Source of the DNA: a virus
Length of the DNA: 25,959 nucleotides
Reading direction: 5' to 3' (one strand)
IMG/VR virus record: IMGVR_UViG_3300030101_004718
Span: 1 to 25,959 of that record
Below the pieces are notes generated by a model. It did not search any database, had not been told where the DNA came from, and saw only the letters and a list, made by a program, of their open reading frames with translations. Both the position numbers and the translations under genes were made by a program. Shown here piece by piece: positions 1 to 8,261 of the stretch. Numbering within the stretch: the first letter of the stretch is position 1; every line of letters begins with the position of its first letter.

Positions 1-1591
1 CTCTTTCTGATAAGGCCATCATCTCTCTACAGAAATCTCTAGATTTATTACCATCCTTCATAGGCTTTCTAGAACCAATAGCATACTTATAACGAATTTT
101 ATATAAGCCATTTTTTGAATCTAAGTAACTAAATGCACTACCATCTCTTAAACTTCCTACATTATCTTCACTAGATTTAACTAATCCTACATATTCTCTA
201 ATCTTAGATAGTGTACTCTTTTTTTCTTTTATTAAAGAGTTTGCCCATTCTTCGTTATCTACTCCTAATTCTTCATCTAGCTCATCTACAAATTCATATT
301 CATCATCCATCTCTACTCCACTTTCTCTTAAAGATCCTAGTATATCTTCTGCTTGTTCATCAGATAATTTAGGATGTTTATCATCTTTACTTAGATCTTC
401 TTGTTTAATACCAGTTTCTTCTTCTATTGTTTCATTATCTTGAACATCTGTATCAATTTCAGTAAACTCTAAAGGTTGTAATGTAATAAAATAGAGGTTT
501 AAGGTTATATTATTAAAGGCTAATAGCTTATCAAAATGCTCTATTAATAATTCTTGGAATGGTCTAATAATAGTATTATCAAAAAGTAAACTAGCAGTTT
601 TAATCTCATCTGCATTGTTACCTAGTCCTGTACTATCTTTAATTCCTAATAACATAGGAGAAACCACCCTATGAGCTAACATAATCTTTTTTGTACTCTC
701 TTCACTAAGAAATTGATACTGTTGATGAGCATCCGATAATTGTACTGGAGTTATCTCAGCTTGAGCTTCCCTATTGTCGTTGAATGCTAAAATGAACTTC
801 CCTGCATTGCTACTTCCTGAAAATTTTTGAGCTATCTTATGTTCTAATAATCTGCGTTCTTCTTCATTAGGGATACCATTGTTAAAATTTATAAGCATTG
901 AAGGAGATAGGCCTTGTTGTATATTATTAATATGGTAATTAGATATTTCTTCTTCCAATAAACAATATTGGATACCTCCTTGATAATCGACAGGAGTATA
1001 ATAGTAAAATCCTGCCGAATAAGGTTGTATGTACATAATCTCTATAGATTCATCACTCATACCAAATGCAGGTATTCTTCTTGGCTGATCTGAATTTTTA
1101 ATTTTAGCCCAATCTTTAAAGTAATAATATGCCTCTACTTCTCCTTTATCATTACATTTTTCTGCTCTTAATGTTTCAATAGGCATATGTTCTAATTGAG
1201 CAATACTTTTTCTATCCTTAGAGTAAATAACTTGTATGGCACACTGCCCCATCAATTTAAAATCATAACAAAGTTTTCTAACAATGCTTGGTTTTAAAAT
1301 AGTAATCATCTTAGCATACTCTTCAGGTTTTTTATTTGCATCTGTTGCATCCAAACCTTTACCATAAATTTGTTGAGAAATACCATTTATAGCTGCTGAA
1401 TTAGTAGGAGATCCGTTATATCTATCTATGAGATATTGAAAGTAATTATTATCTTCTCCATACTCTACATAATCTTTATTTACTACTTCTTTTATTTCAG
1501 GAGCAGTATAACTATTAAGGTTTACAAAACTCACTTCTGATTTTGAGTGTTTTGTAAATTGTCCTAATTTATTTCTTAATCTTTTTTTCAT
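1..1591 (-). CDS. Phage portal protein (3' end beyond window)
   Basis: My translation is an open frame of 530 codons with no stop before the window edge, so the C-terminus is missing. The middle of the protein (about residues 100-370) is portal-like: a predicted wing/stem region with IQPYSAGFYYYTPVDYQGG, then NNIQQGLSPSMLINFNNG, and HRVVSPMLLGIKDSTGLG, a pattern typical of portal proteins of Bacteroidetes siphophages and myophages. The portal is the dodecameric ring at the capsid vertex that docks the terminase and the tail. Residues 390-480 are acidic, and the visible end (about 490-530) carries a basic stretch with SRDFCREMM, which recalls Cys-containing segments of MuF-like head proteins. 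The start ATG overlaps the upstream stop (ATGA), so translation is probably coupled. It is the last head gene in transcription order, which is unusual for a portal. The identification rests on family pattern recognition without a search. Confidence 0.85.
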   Translation of the reverse strand, partial: MKKRLRNKLGQFTKHSKSEVSFVNLNSYTAPEIKEVVNKDYVEYGEDNNYFQYLIDRYNGSPTNSAAINGISQQIYGKGLDATDANKKPEEYAKMITILKPSIVRKLCYDFKLMGQCAIQVIYSKDRKSIAQLEHMPIETLRAEKCNDKGEVEAYYYFKDWAKIKNSDQPRRIPAFGMSDESIEIMYIQPYSAGFYYYTPVDYQGGIQYCLLEEEISNYHINNIQQGLSPSMLINFNNGIPNEEERRLLEHKIAQKFSGSSNAGKFILAFNDNREAQAEITPVQLSDAHQQYQFLSEESTKKIMLAHRVVSPMLLGIKDSTGLGNNADEIKTASLLFDNTIIRPFQELLIEHFDKLLAFNNITLNLYFITLQPLEFTEIDTDVQDNETIEEETGIKQEDLSKDDKHPKLSDEQAEDILGSLRESGVEMDDEYEFVDELDEELGVDNEEWANSLIKEKKSTLSKIREYVGLVKSSEDNVGSLRDGSAFSYLDSKNGLYKIRYKYAIGSRKPMKDGNKSRDFCREMMALSER

Positions 1592-2037
1592 ATTACAATA
1601 TACTCATTATTGAACGAATCATTTGTTTTGTAAACATCCTTATTAATGTTATAATGGTCATTATCATTTAATTGGTCTATATCTTGATCTGTTACAAATA
1701 TTCTATCTTTATATATTCTTTCTTTTTGATTGCTATCTGTTTGCCAAAGTTCATCATACATTTGCCACAAACTTAAATTTGTATTCCAAAAGTTAAAATC
1801 TGCATATATATCTAAATCATAAAACCTAGCTTCTTTAAAAATACTAGCAAGATCACTTGGATTATTAACATAAGTATTATCAAATTCTAAAAAATTTCCG
1901 TTAGTTGTAACTGAATTTATAAAATAAGAAAACTTTTTATTTAGAATATTATCTCTTACATCTACAGTAAAACTGCCAAGATATTCTCTTGGTACAATTT
2001 TTAGTGTTTGCCCTGCTGATGTTGAAAATACTATCAT
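1588..2037 (-). CDS. Hypothetical structural protein between tail tube and portal
   Basis: A 149-aa protein of predicted beta-rich N-terminus (residues 1-75) followed by an acidic, Asn/Asp-rich tail. The segment RIYKDRIFVTDQDIDQLN near residue 107 resembles a recurring segment of small structural proteins in Bacteroidetes phages, where a beta-sandwich domain reports residues such as KDKIF and TDQD; I cannot assign a function. It starts 4 nt after a CGTTATATAAG motif and follows a strong terminator, so it begins a new transcription or translation unit that includes the portal. Its stop overlaps the portal start by 4 nt. A connector, decoration or tail-associated role is possible from position alone. 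Confidence 0.7.
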   Translation of the reverse strand: MIVFSTSAGQTLKIVPREYLGSFTVDVRDNILNKKFSYFINSVTTNGNFLEFDNTYVNNPSDLASIFKEARFYDLDIYADFNFWNTNLSLWQMYDELWQTDSNQKERIYKDRIFVTDQDIDQLNDNDHYNINKDVYKTNDSFNNEYIVI

Positions 2038-2040
2038 TGC

Positions 2041-2054
2041 TTATATAACGAATT
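2041..2054 (-). promoter_or_regulatory. Start-proximal CGTTATA motif, copy 1
   Basis: On the minus strand this reads AATTCGTTATATAA and is followed closely by the ATG at 2037. It belongs to a set of six intergenic copies of an AAAWTCGTTATAWTAG-like element. A terminator hairpin lies just upstream (2076-2102). A promoter -7 element giving a very short or leaderless mRNA is one reading, and a translation-start element is another. Confidence 0.5.
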
Positions 2055-2075
2055 AATTAAATTAATTTGTAAAAT

Positions 2076-2102
2076 AAAAAAGCACCCTGATTAGGATGCT
2101 TT
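2076..2102 (-). terminator. Rho-independent terminator after tail-tube-like gene
   Basis: The minus strand forms a 10-bp stem, AAAGCATCCT paired with AGGGTGCTTT (one G-T pair), with loop AATC. The T-rich stretch TTTTTTATTTT follows. It sits 32 nt after the stop of the 2134-2664 gene and before the next motif-driven gene. Confidence 0.85.
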
Positions 2103-2133
2103 CTTAAATTAAACTAAAATTTAGATATATTAT

Positions 2134-2664
2134 TTAGCTGCAACTGTTCGGAGCAATTTGTGTTGCATTAGGAGTTATTACTCCTGAATCTACAAATGCA
2201 GGTGCTTTTTCTTCCTGCCCTTCTAAAGTCAATGTAAATCCATAAAGATCTCCTGCTGCTGCACCAGTTACTATAGTACCTCCTGTTACTTCACATCCAT
2301 TCTCTAGACCACAAAGAAATTGATTTCCTAAGTAATCTTCTACTACACAATGAGGCCTAGAAACTATAATTAGTTGAAGCTCTTGTTGAGTAGCATTATC
2401 TAAGAATGGCAATGTAAGGTTAATAGTTTGTGCAAAGAATGTAGTTCCATTTTCTCTAGAACTATTTACTGTAGATTCTAAAGATGAATTACCTTTTACA
2501 TCAAACTGAAAAAAAGATGGGCTTCCTGAAAAAGCAGATATAGTACCATCTGCATCTACAGTTACAGTACCAAGTGTACCAAATTCAGCAAAGTAAATTG
2601 TTTTTACTCCACCAAATCCTGTTTTATTTGGTAATTTTCTTCCTGTTGTTAATGTACAAGCCAT
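2134..2664 (-). CDS. Putative major tail (tube) protein
   Basis: A 176-aa protein starting MACTLTTGRKLPNKTGFGG, predicted mostly beta, with a central SSRENGTTFFAQTINLTL, followed by VEDYLGNQFLCGLENG and TGGTIVTGAAAGDLYGFTLT. This arrangement recurs in Bacteroidetes phages next to the capsid gene, in proteins of tail-tube size and composition. The tube polymerises around the tape measure to form the DNA conduit. The gene is flanked by intrinsic terminators on both sides (2686-2726 before, 2076-2102 after), consistent with separately controlled, high-level expression of an abundant structural protein. No CGTTA motif precedes it. A capsid decoration protein is the main alternative. Confidence 0.6.
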   Translation of the reverse strand: MACTLTTGRKLPNKTGFGGVKTIYFAEFGTLGTVTVDADGTISAFSGSPSFFQFDVKGNSSLESTVNSSRENGTTFFAQTINLTLPFLDNATQQELQLIIVSRPHCVVEDYLGNQFLCGLENGCEVTGGTIVTGAAAGDLYGFTLTLEGQEEKAPAFVDSGVITPNATQIAPNSCS

Positions 2665-2685
2665 ATTATTATTTTTTAAAAAGTT

Positions 2686-2726
2686 AAAAAAAAGGGTAGA
2701 GTAGGTATGTTCTATCCCACCCTTTT
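2686..2726 (-). terminator. Rho-independent terminator after major capsid gene
   Basis: The minus strand has an 8-bp stem, AAAAGGGT paired with ACCCTTTT, around a 25-nt loop that can pair partly within itself; the run of Ts continues past the stem. It lies 17 nt downstream of the capsid stop, so it would cap the scaffold-capsid transcript. Confidence 0.75.
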
Positions 2727-2743
2727 AAGTTTATTATTCGTTA

Positions 2744-3652
2744 TTAGGGTTTGTAAAGTACAACTTCAGAACCATATCCATATTGGATTCCTGAAGTAAA
2801 CCTCATAATCACCCTTACATTTTGTGAACCATCTAAATCAGCCATATCTAGAGTTTTTACGAGATTATGATCTGAAAGTAGGCCAGTTCCAAAATAGAGG
2901 TTACTTTTTTGAGCTAATACCATTTGATTATCATTTAATCCTTGAGCTAAGAAAATATTAACTCCATCAAATGTTAATGGCTGATCCATAGTGTACCACA
3001 TATTCACTCTATTTTCAAAACCACCACCTTGAGCAGCTAAAGCCCTTACATAAGCCTTTGCTACATTCTTAGATACATATAAGTTAAGATCTTCTTTACC
3101 ATAAAGAGCTGATGGACAAGCATCAATTACTTTACCCATCTCTGCAATTACATTACTTGCTGTAACAGTTGTTCCTGTTACATCATTAACATCAGAATCA
3201 GCACTAAATAATGTTACAAAACCATCAAATTCTCCTGCGTTTGAATTAACACCATTCCAAATTGATTGCTCAGTTTTTTGTGCTACTTGAGCAGCTACTT
3301 CTCCAATTAAGAAATCACTAAACTTCTTAGGCATTTGCTCGTAAGCAGAAAATCCAAGCTCTGCTGCTTCCCACGAACTTACAAATGGAGTTAAACAAAA
3401 TTCATTATTTACTTGAAACTCCTCTGGTTGAATAACTTTTTCAGTTAAAGCTATATTACCTGCTGATGTAAAATCACAAGAACCATTAGCAATAATACCT
3501 GATACTGCCATCTTACTGATAGTTTCTTTATATTTAATATTAGGTAGAACTTCTATACCACCTTTTGCGATTGTATCGCCTGATAACAATGCAGCAGCGA
3601 TATATTTCCCTGCCCATTGACCTGCATAATTACTTGTTATACTTAAAGCCAT
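2744..3652 (-). CDS. Major capsid protein
   Basis: A 302-aa protein, the usual length for an HK97-fold capsid without a long delta domain. It starts MALSITSNYAGQWAGKYIAA; a middle section includes EFCLTPFVSSWEAAELGF and QKTEQSIWNGVNS, a pattern I associate with major capsid proteins of Bacteroidetes phages. It ends in a beta-rich segment with RFTSGIQYGYGSEVVLY. It forms the icosahedral shell. Its position directly after a scaffold-like acidic gene and a multidomain protease, and before a strong terminator, fits a head-maturation operon. The start is 15 nt after the scaffold stop, with no Shine-Dalgarno site. Confidence 0.87.
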   Translation of the reverse strand: MALSITSNYAGQWAGKYIAAALLSGDTIAKGGIEVLPNIKYKETISKMAVSGIIANGSCDFTSAGNIALTEKVIQPEEFQVNNEFCLTPFVSSWEAAELGFSAYEQMPKKFSDFLIGEVAAQVAQKTEQSIWNGVNSNAGEFDGFVTLFSADSDVNDVTGTTVTASNVIAEMGKVIDACPSALYGKEDLNLYVSKNVAKAYVRALAAQGGGFENRVNMWYTMDQPLTFDGVNIFLAQGLNDNQMVLAQKSNLYFGTGLLSDHNLVKTLDMADLDGSQNVRVIMRFTSGIQYGYGSEVVLYKP

Positions 3653-3667
3653 TTTTATTTATATTTA

Positions 3668-4276
3668 TTAGTTATTTAATTTTTCAAAAATTCTATCCTT
3701 GATAGATTTTGCTTTATTTTGTGAAAATTTAAAGCCTCCAACTTTTTCCCCTGTTTTAGTTTCAGGGCTATGTTTAATCGGCTCAGTTGCAGGTTTTGAT
3801 AATTCTTCATTAATTACCTCTTCTGCTTTAGCTTCCACTTCTTTATTTTCTTCTTTAACTTCAGATAGTTCTTCTTCAGTATCTACTTCTTCTACTTTTT
3901 CAGAATTAGATTCTTTATCTTTTTTTAAATCAGCAACTGCATCTTCAAGATTTTGGATTCTTTTTTCCATACCCTTCCAATCAGCTACATCTGCTTCTTC
4001 TTTTCTATCTTCCATCTCTTTTTCTTCTTCTAGTTTAGCTTCTTTAAGCTCTTCAATAAGACCTTCTTCTTTTACAACTAGAACTTCTCCTGATTCAAGT
4101 TCATACTCTCCAACAGGCATTTTAACTTTTTCATCTTCTGTTTTGATGAAAACTTCTTTACCATTAGAAAATGTTTCAGCAGTTATTACTGTGCCATTCT
4201 CTAGTTTCCTATCTTCAAGATCTACTTGAATATCTAGGATAGTTTTGATTTTATTAAGCATATCACTACTTTTCAT
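3668..4276 (-). CDS. Scaffold-like acidic coiled-coil protein
   Basis: A 202-aa protein with very high Glu and Lys content. Residues 1-75 look like a small folded domain (NGTVITAETFSNGKEVFIK, then PVGEYELESGEVLVV), a segment that recurs in marine phage scaffolding or head-assembly proteins. Residues 75-160 are a long charged coiled coil, and the C-terminus is basic (KFSQNKAKSIKDRIFEKLN), like scaffolds that use a basic tail to contact the capsid. It lies between the protease and the capsid gene, the classic scaffold position, and would be cleaved or released on maturation. The ATG is preceded by a CGTTAATATAG motif. The function is inferred from composition and position. Confidence 0.65.
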   Translation of the reverse strand: MKSSDMLNKIKTILDIQVDLEDRKLENGTVITAETFSNGKEVFIKTEDEKVKMPVGEYELESGEVLVVKEEGLIEELKEAKLEEEKEMEDRKEEADVADWKGMEKRIQNLEDAVADLKKDKESNSEKVEEVDTEEELSEVKEENKEVEAKAEEVINEELSKPATEPIKHSPETKTGEKVGGFKFSQNKAKSIKDRIFEKLNN

Positions 4277-4281
4277 AATTA

Positions 4282-4296
4282 CTATATTAACGATTT
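4282..4296 (-). promoter_or_regulatory. Start-proximal CGTTATA motif, copy 2
   Basis: The minus strand reads AAATCGTTAATATAG and ends 5 nt before the ATG at 4276. It is preceded by GCAAAATTAAATTTAT, which resembles the sequence upstream of copies 1 and 3. Confidence 0.5.
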
Positions 4297-4316
4297 ATAA
4301 ATTTAATTTTGCATTT

Positions 4317-4502
4317 TCAGGATGCTACCCTATTTATAACACCAATTCCTTGAGCAAATAATGATCCATCACAACACTCTATAGAATAAGTATTTTTATC
4401 TTTACAATAACAAGCTCTTCTATCTCCTATAGGGCTTGTTGTACTTGGCCAATAGTTTTTTTTATTTACCACTTTTTGGATGTTTTTTAGGTAGTAAATC
4501 AT
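4317..4502 (-). CDS. Small Cys-containing phage protein
   Basis: The C-terminal 45 residues carry WPSTTSPIGDRRACYCKD, then YSIECCDGSLFAQGIG. The CxC...CCDG..(W/F)AQGIG arrangement recurs in small Bacteroidetes phage proteins encoded near capsid genes, which argues that this frame is real. Four cysteines could bind a metal or form disulfides; I know no function. The start is uncertain: an ATG at 4502 overlaps the protease gene by 41 nt, a GTG at 4472 by 11 nt, and an ATG at 4538 by 77 nt. I list the 4502 start (61 aa), but the GTG gives the most economical overlap and keeps the whole motif. It lies between the protease and the scaffold-like gene. Confidence 0.65.
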   Translation of the reverse strand: MIYYLKNIQKVVNKKNYWPSTTSPIGDRRACYCKDKNTYSIECCDGSLFAQGIGVINRVAS

Positions 4503-6072
4503 TATCCCCTTTATATTTCGGATTCTGAGGCCTACCATTTTTAACTAAATACATATAAGCATTAACTCTTGCAAATGCCCAAGCTGATGCTGATTTTATT
4601 TTAGGAGAGTGAGAAACATTAAAAGCACCTAAACCTCTTTGAAATACTGATTTAAGCTGCCCTACTGTTACACCATATCCTAATTTATCTTTATATCTTT
4701 TGTTAAAGTCATCTGCCTTTTTTTGTAGAGTGGCTTCATCTGCTTTTGAAACTTTAGCTCCCCTGCTTGATGAGGCATCTCCTTTTGCAGTTCCTTTGCC
4801 TTTCGGATTTTTATTAGGAGTATCTGATTTTGGTGCTTTAGGGCTTTTCCTAATACCACCTCTTTCTCCTACTTCTGCATAATTATCTTTTTTTTTTACA
4901 CACTTACCATCTTTCTTCACAAAACCACTAGGGCATTTACTATCATACATTTTATGTTTTTCGCAAGGCATATACCAAGTTTTCATATTACCATCTTTGT
5001 CCTCAATATCGTGTGAATGTATGCCCTCACATCCTATGTTTTTTGCCATCTCTTTAGCTTTTTCTTCTGTTGAATAAGCCAATCTATCATCTATAATAGC
5101 AAAATCATCATTTACTACTTGGGTATATAATTCTAATTTGCCTAATTTTTTTAGTTTTGCTTCACTCCATCTCTTAGCAGCTAACCCTCCCCATAACAAA
5201 TAAGATATTGTGCCACAGGCCTCCTTATCCTCTGCATTGTAGTATTCTTCTGCTCTTGACAAATAAGAATACATCCTCTTTATAGTTTGCTCACTTATAG
5301 GCTTACCTTGAGCTAATTGAGATGCTCTAATTTTACCGACATCTGTAGCACACTTATTATTTACTTTTTTATTAAGATCTATACCTCTTTTAGCATTATT
5401 CTTAACTGCTTGAGGGTAATCTTTATAGCTTTCTAGAATAAGGTTTTTACCATCCTTATATCTTTTATCTTCTTTAATAATACCAGTAATTTGTTTTAGC
5501 ATATACTCTGCCTCTTCTTCAATTATCCTTGCAAGTTCATCTTTGTTATCTTTTGGAATATCCATACGATCAGCAAAAAAACCTTCTATACTAAAACCTT
5601 TTACTTTACCTGATTTCACATATTCATTCCATACATCATCATTATCTACTTTTACTGATCCCATCCAAGTTCCTACAGGTACATCAAAACCATACTTTCT
5701 TGATTTATCAAACTTCTCATCTTCTACTATCCAACTCTCTACAAGTGTAAGGCCATTGATTTCGTGTTCGTGTTCTAAAGTAGAATTGCCCTGATTACCT
5801 TTTTTAAGGTATAATTGAGATGCTTTTTCTATTGTATCTTTAGAGAAATATATATAGTATTCTCCTTGATTATTTTTCCTATATATAGGTTTATTTGGGA
5901 TTAATAAAGCTCCCATCAATATTTTTTTCTCCTTATCAATCTCAGCAAGTTTTAACTCCTGATCTTTAAGAGCTATAAAATCTTCTTCTATTGCAGGATT
6001 TTCTACTATTGAAATAGCTTCAACTCCTGTTACTTCTTGATCTTCATCTAATATTAATTCTACTATCTTCAT
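4462..6072 (-). CDS. Multidomain prohead protease (XkdF/S78-like) with C-terminal extensions
   Basis: A 536-aa protein with at least three parts. Residues 50-170 look like the XkdF-type (S78_2) prohead serine protease: HEHEINGLTLVESWIVED near 101 supplies candidate catalytic His and Ser, and GKVKGFSIEGFF lies near 155-166. Residues 215-310 are a helical domain with YPQAVKNNAKRG and ISYLLWGGLAAKRW. Residues 345-395 hold a His/Cys-rich patch (IHSHDIEDKDGN, CEKHKMYDSKCPSGF). A Lys/Ser/Pro-rich linker (400-440) leads to a C-terminal domain with TVGQLKSVFQRGLGAF, then SHSP and WAFARVNAYMYLVKNGRP, ending NDLLPKKHPKSGK; I recognise this as recurrent in marine phages but know no function. Typical prohead proteases are 150-250 aa, so this is a large fusion. 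It would cleave scaffold and capsid during maturation. A CGTTATTTAG motif ends just before the ATG. Confidence 0.75.
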   Translation of the reverse strand: MKIVELILDEDQEVTGVEAISIVENPAIEEDFIALKDQELKLAEIDKEKKILMGALLIPNKPIYRKNNQGEYYIYFSKDTIEKASQLYLKKGNQGNSTLEHEHEINGLTLVESWIVEDEKFDKSRKYGFDVPVGTWMGSVKVDNDDVWNEYVKSGKVKGFSIEGFFADRMDIPKDNKDELARIIEEEAEYMLKQITGIIKEDKRYKDGKNLILESYKDYPQAVKNNAKRGIDLNKKVNNKCATDVGKIRASQLAQGKPISEQTIKRMYSYLSRAEEYYNAEDKEACGTISYLLWGGLAAKRWSEAKLKKLGKLELYTQVVNDDFAIIDDRLAYSTEEKAKEMAKNIGCEGIHSHDIEDKDGNMKTWYMPCEKHKMYDSKCPSGFVKKDGKCVKKKDNYAEVGERGGIRKSPKAPKSDTPNKNPKGKGTAKGDASSSRGAKVSKADEATLQKKADDFNKRYKDKLGYGVTVGQLKSVFQRGLGAFNVSHSPKIKSASAWAFARVNAYMYLVKNGRPQNPKYKGDNDLLPKKHPKSGK

Positions 6073-6074
6073 AA

Positions 6075-6089
6075 CTAAATAACGATTTT
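6075..6089 (-). promoter_or_regulatory. Start-proximal CGTTATA motif, copy 3
   Basis: The minus strand reads AAAATCGTTATTTAG, ending 2 nt before the ATG at 6072. Just upstream is ACAAAATAAATTTTT, close to the upstream part of copy 2. It opens the head gene cluster. Confidence 0.5.
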
Positions 6090-6105
6090 AAAAATTTATT
6101 TTGTA

Positions 6106-8130
6106 TTATAGTGATGCACCATCTATTATGTTTCTTTCTAAACCTTGAGCAGTAGTTACATCATTACTTACTACAAAGGCCTGTACAGGTGCTTGATTAC
6201 CTAAAGCACTTGCTAACTGATTTACACCTGATCCCCCAACTCCTGTTACATCAGGAGGTACAGAATCTACTACTGGCGCTGAAGCCTCAACACTTGGTGC
6301 TTCTATATCAACACCTCCACCTGCACTTGCACCTGCAGTTGCAGCAGCACTCTTAGTTGCACCTACTGCTGATTTTATTGCACTTACAATACCAAAAGCA
6401 GTTGCAGCGAAACTTAATATAAAAGGTATATTAAATGGAGGAGGAGCAGCACTTGCTGCCTTAGCAGCTCCTTTACCTAATTCAACTCCTGATTCTGCTG
6501 CATTTACTGTAGCATTAGTTACTGCCTTTTTAGCATTAGATATTTGTTCTTTAGCATCTAAAATTAATTGCCTTGCTAGTAATATTTGTTTTGCTACTAA
6601 TAATGCTTTACCTACTTTACTTTCTGCTCCTGCTAATAATACTGCATTGTCAAATGTTTTTTCTCTTGTTGCTCTTTTAGCAGCTTCAATTTTTTCTGTT
6701 TCATCAGCTACCCTTTTTTCTTCTGCTATTTTTTTATCTGCATCAGCCTTTCTTTTGGCTTCATCTTGAGCATCAAACTCATCTTGTTTTTGTTTTTTAG
6801 CTTCTCTTCTAGCTGCCTCTAATTCATCTGTTTGAATATTTTGTAGCTCTGCTTGTTCTATAAGTTTTTGAAAATGCTCATCTATTTTAATTATTTCTAA
6901 TTCTCTTTTTTCATCTTCAGATAAAGCAGTAGCATCCCTAATTTGTTTTTTAAGTTCTGCTAATTTTTTTGCTGCTTCTAATTCTTTTGCATCAGCTTCT
7001 TTTTGTTCTGCTTTTTTTGCAGCTTCTTCTGCTTTTCTTTCTGCTTTTGCTTCTCTAAGGTTTGTAGTAATCTCAGCAGTTAGTGTTTTTTGTTTCTTTA
7101 ATCTTGAGGCTTCAAGTTCAATTACTTTTGCTCTTAATTGTGCTTCTTCATCAAGATCTTCTTTAGTAGAATTAGCTAAAGAGTTTTCTGTTACTTTAGC
7201 TTCTAATCTTAATTTAGCTGCTTCTATTTCTTTATTAGTTATTTCTTCTTCTATTCTACCTGCTTCTTTCAATGCTTCTATTCTATCTTCAATAGATACA
7301 TTTTCTTTATCGGCTGCTTTTTCTCTAAGCTCGTTAAATTTTCTAGTAGCCTCTGCTCTATCAATTAATAATTGCCTTTCTAATTTATCTGCATCTGCTC
7401 TTTTATCAGCAAGTTCTCCTGCTAGTTTAATTTCTTTCTTTGTTTCTTCTCCAAAATTTGCTATACCTTTTCTTACTTCTTCTAAGGCTTCTCCTGCTGC
7501 CTTAAAATCTCCTGTAAATACACTTAAAACTACATTACCAAAATCAGAAAGAATATCAGATACATTACCTATAACTGTGGTTATTTGTGTAAAGAATTTA
7601 CTAAATTTATTTTGGCCTTCTTCGGAAGATGTAAATGCTTTAGCTACCCCTATAATTGCAGTTGCTATTGCTACTAAAGGTACTGCTAGTAAAGCTATCC
7701 TTAATAATTTAGAGCCTTTTGTGGCTGCACCTAAAGATCCTGTAAAGTTTTTAGTAGAACTAATAAGGCCTCCTGTTTGCTGATCCAAAATACCTAATAC
7801 TCCGTTATAATCAGCAGCATCTTTTCTAGATTGTTTTAATTGATCATTAGCTCTTTTTCTATCTTTTGTTACATCTTTAAGACCTTGTTTTTCTTCAATT
7901 AATCTATTTTTAGTTTCTCTGATTTTTTTGTTTAGGGCAGTTCTTCTTTGCATTGCCCTACCTGAATTTCCTTCTGTTTCAGAAAGTTTTTTATTTAGCC
8001 CTGCCAGTTCTTTTTCTAAACTAGATACTAAATCTTCTTGAGCCATAAAAGATTTATTAAGCTCATCTACATTAGCTTGAGCATCTTTAGTAGATACTTT
8101 TAATTCATATGTTTTAGATACTACTGCCAT
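6106..8130 (-). CDS. Tail tape measure protein
   Basis: A 674-aa protein with tape-measure organisation: an N-terminal coiled coil (residues 15-105, Lys/Glu-rich), a hydrophobic helix near 142-166 (LLRIALLAVPLVAIATAII), a very long charged coiled coil (about 230-490), and an Ala/Gly-rich hydrophobic C-terminus (about 545-640). Tape measure proteins set tail length and are ejected with the DNA, and the hydrophobic segments are thought to interact with the host membrane. At roughly 1.5 angstrom per residue this length would correspond to a tail of about 100 nm, which is an inference from a general rule. The ATG lies inside the end of the small upstream ORF (10-nt overlap). It is the last tail gene before the head cluster. 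Confidence 0.82.
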   Translation of the reverse strand: MAVVSKTYELKVSTKDAQANVDELNKSFMAQEDLVSSLEKELAGLNKKLSETEGNSGRAMQRRTALNKKIRETKNRLIEEKQGLKDVTKDRKRANDQLKQSRKDAADYNGVLGILDQQTGGLISSTKNFTGSLGAATKGSKLLRIALLAVPLVAIATAIIGVAKAFTSSEEGQNKFSKFFTQITTVIGNVSDILSDFGNVVLSVFTGDFKAAGEALEEVRKGIANFGEETKKEIKLAGELADKRADADKLERQLLIDRAEATRKFNELREKAADKENVSIEDRIEALKEAGRIEEEITNKEIEAAKLRLEAKVTENSLANSTKEDLDEEAQLRAKVIELEASRLKKQKTLTAEITTNLREAKAERKAEEAAKKAEQKEADAKELEAAKKLAELKKQIRDATALSEDEKRELEIIKIDEHFQKLIEQAELQNIQTDELEAARREAKKQKQDEFDAQDEAKRKADADKKIAEEKRVADETEKIEAAKRATREKTFDNAVLLAGAESKVGKALLVAKQILLARQLILDAKEQISNAKKAVTNATVNAAESGVELGKGAAKAASAAPPPFNIPFILSFAATAFGIVSAIKSAVGATKSAAATAGASAGGGVDIEAPSVEASAPVVDSVPPDVTGVGGSGVNQLASALGNQAPVQAFVVSNDVTTAQGLERNIIDGASL

Positions 8131-8261
8131 TTTAACTCATTCTTAACTTGTTTGTATGCTTGTTTAAAGTTAGTAGGTAAAGCATATTTACCTTGAGCTA
8201 TTCTAATATTTTCAGTAACTCCTTCACACACTTGTAATAAATCTATTATATTTTTTATCAT
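8121..8261 (-). CDS. Tiny ORF before tape measure gene
   Basis: Translation gives 46 aa: MIKNIIDLLQVCEGVTENIR, then IAQGKYALPTNFKQAYKQVK, then NELKWQ. Its ATG overlaps the upstream stop (ATGA) and its TAG overlaps the tape measure start by 10 nt, so it fills an otherwise empty 127-nt gap, which favours a real coupled gene. An amphipathic helix is predicted. I recognise no family. The position is that of a tail assembly chaperone, but the length is too short, and a better chaperone candidate lies at 14190-14843. Confidence 0.6.
   Translation of the reverse strand: MIKNIIDLLQVCEGVTENIRIAQGKYALPTNFKQAYKQVKNELKWQ

Noticed and set aside
82-100. CGTTATA-like motif followed by ATG inside the portal gene
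   Set aside because: The ATG opens only 8 codons before a stop, and the match follows from the encoded residues (KIRYKYA); it serves as an example of background matches.
3699-4229. 176-aa plus-strand ORF, Ser-rich
   Set aside because: It is antisense to the scaffold-like gene and is a composition shadow of its Glu-rich codons; no other plus-strand gene is supported in the window.
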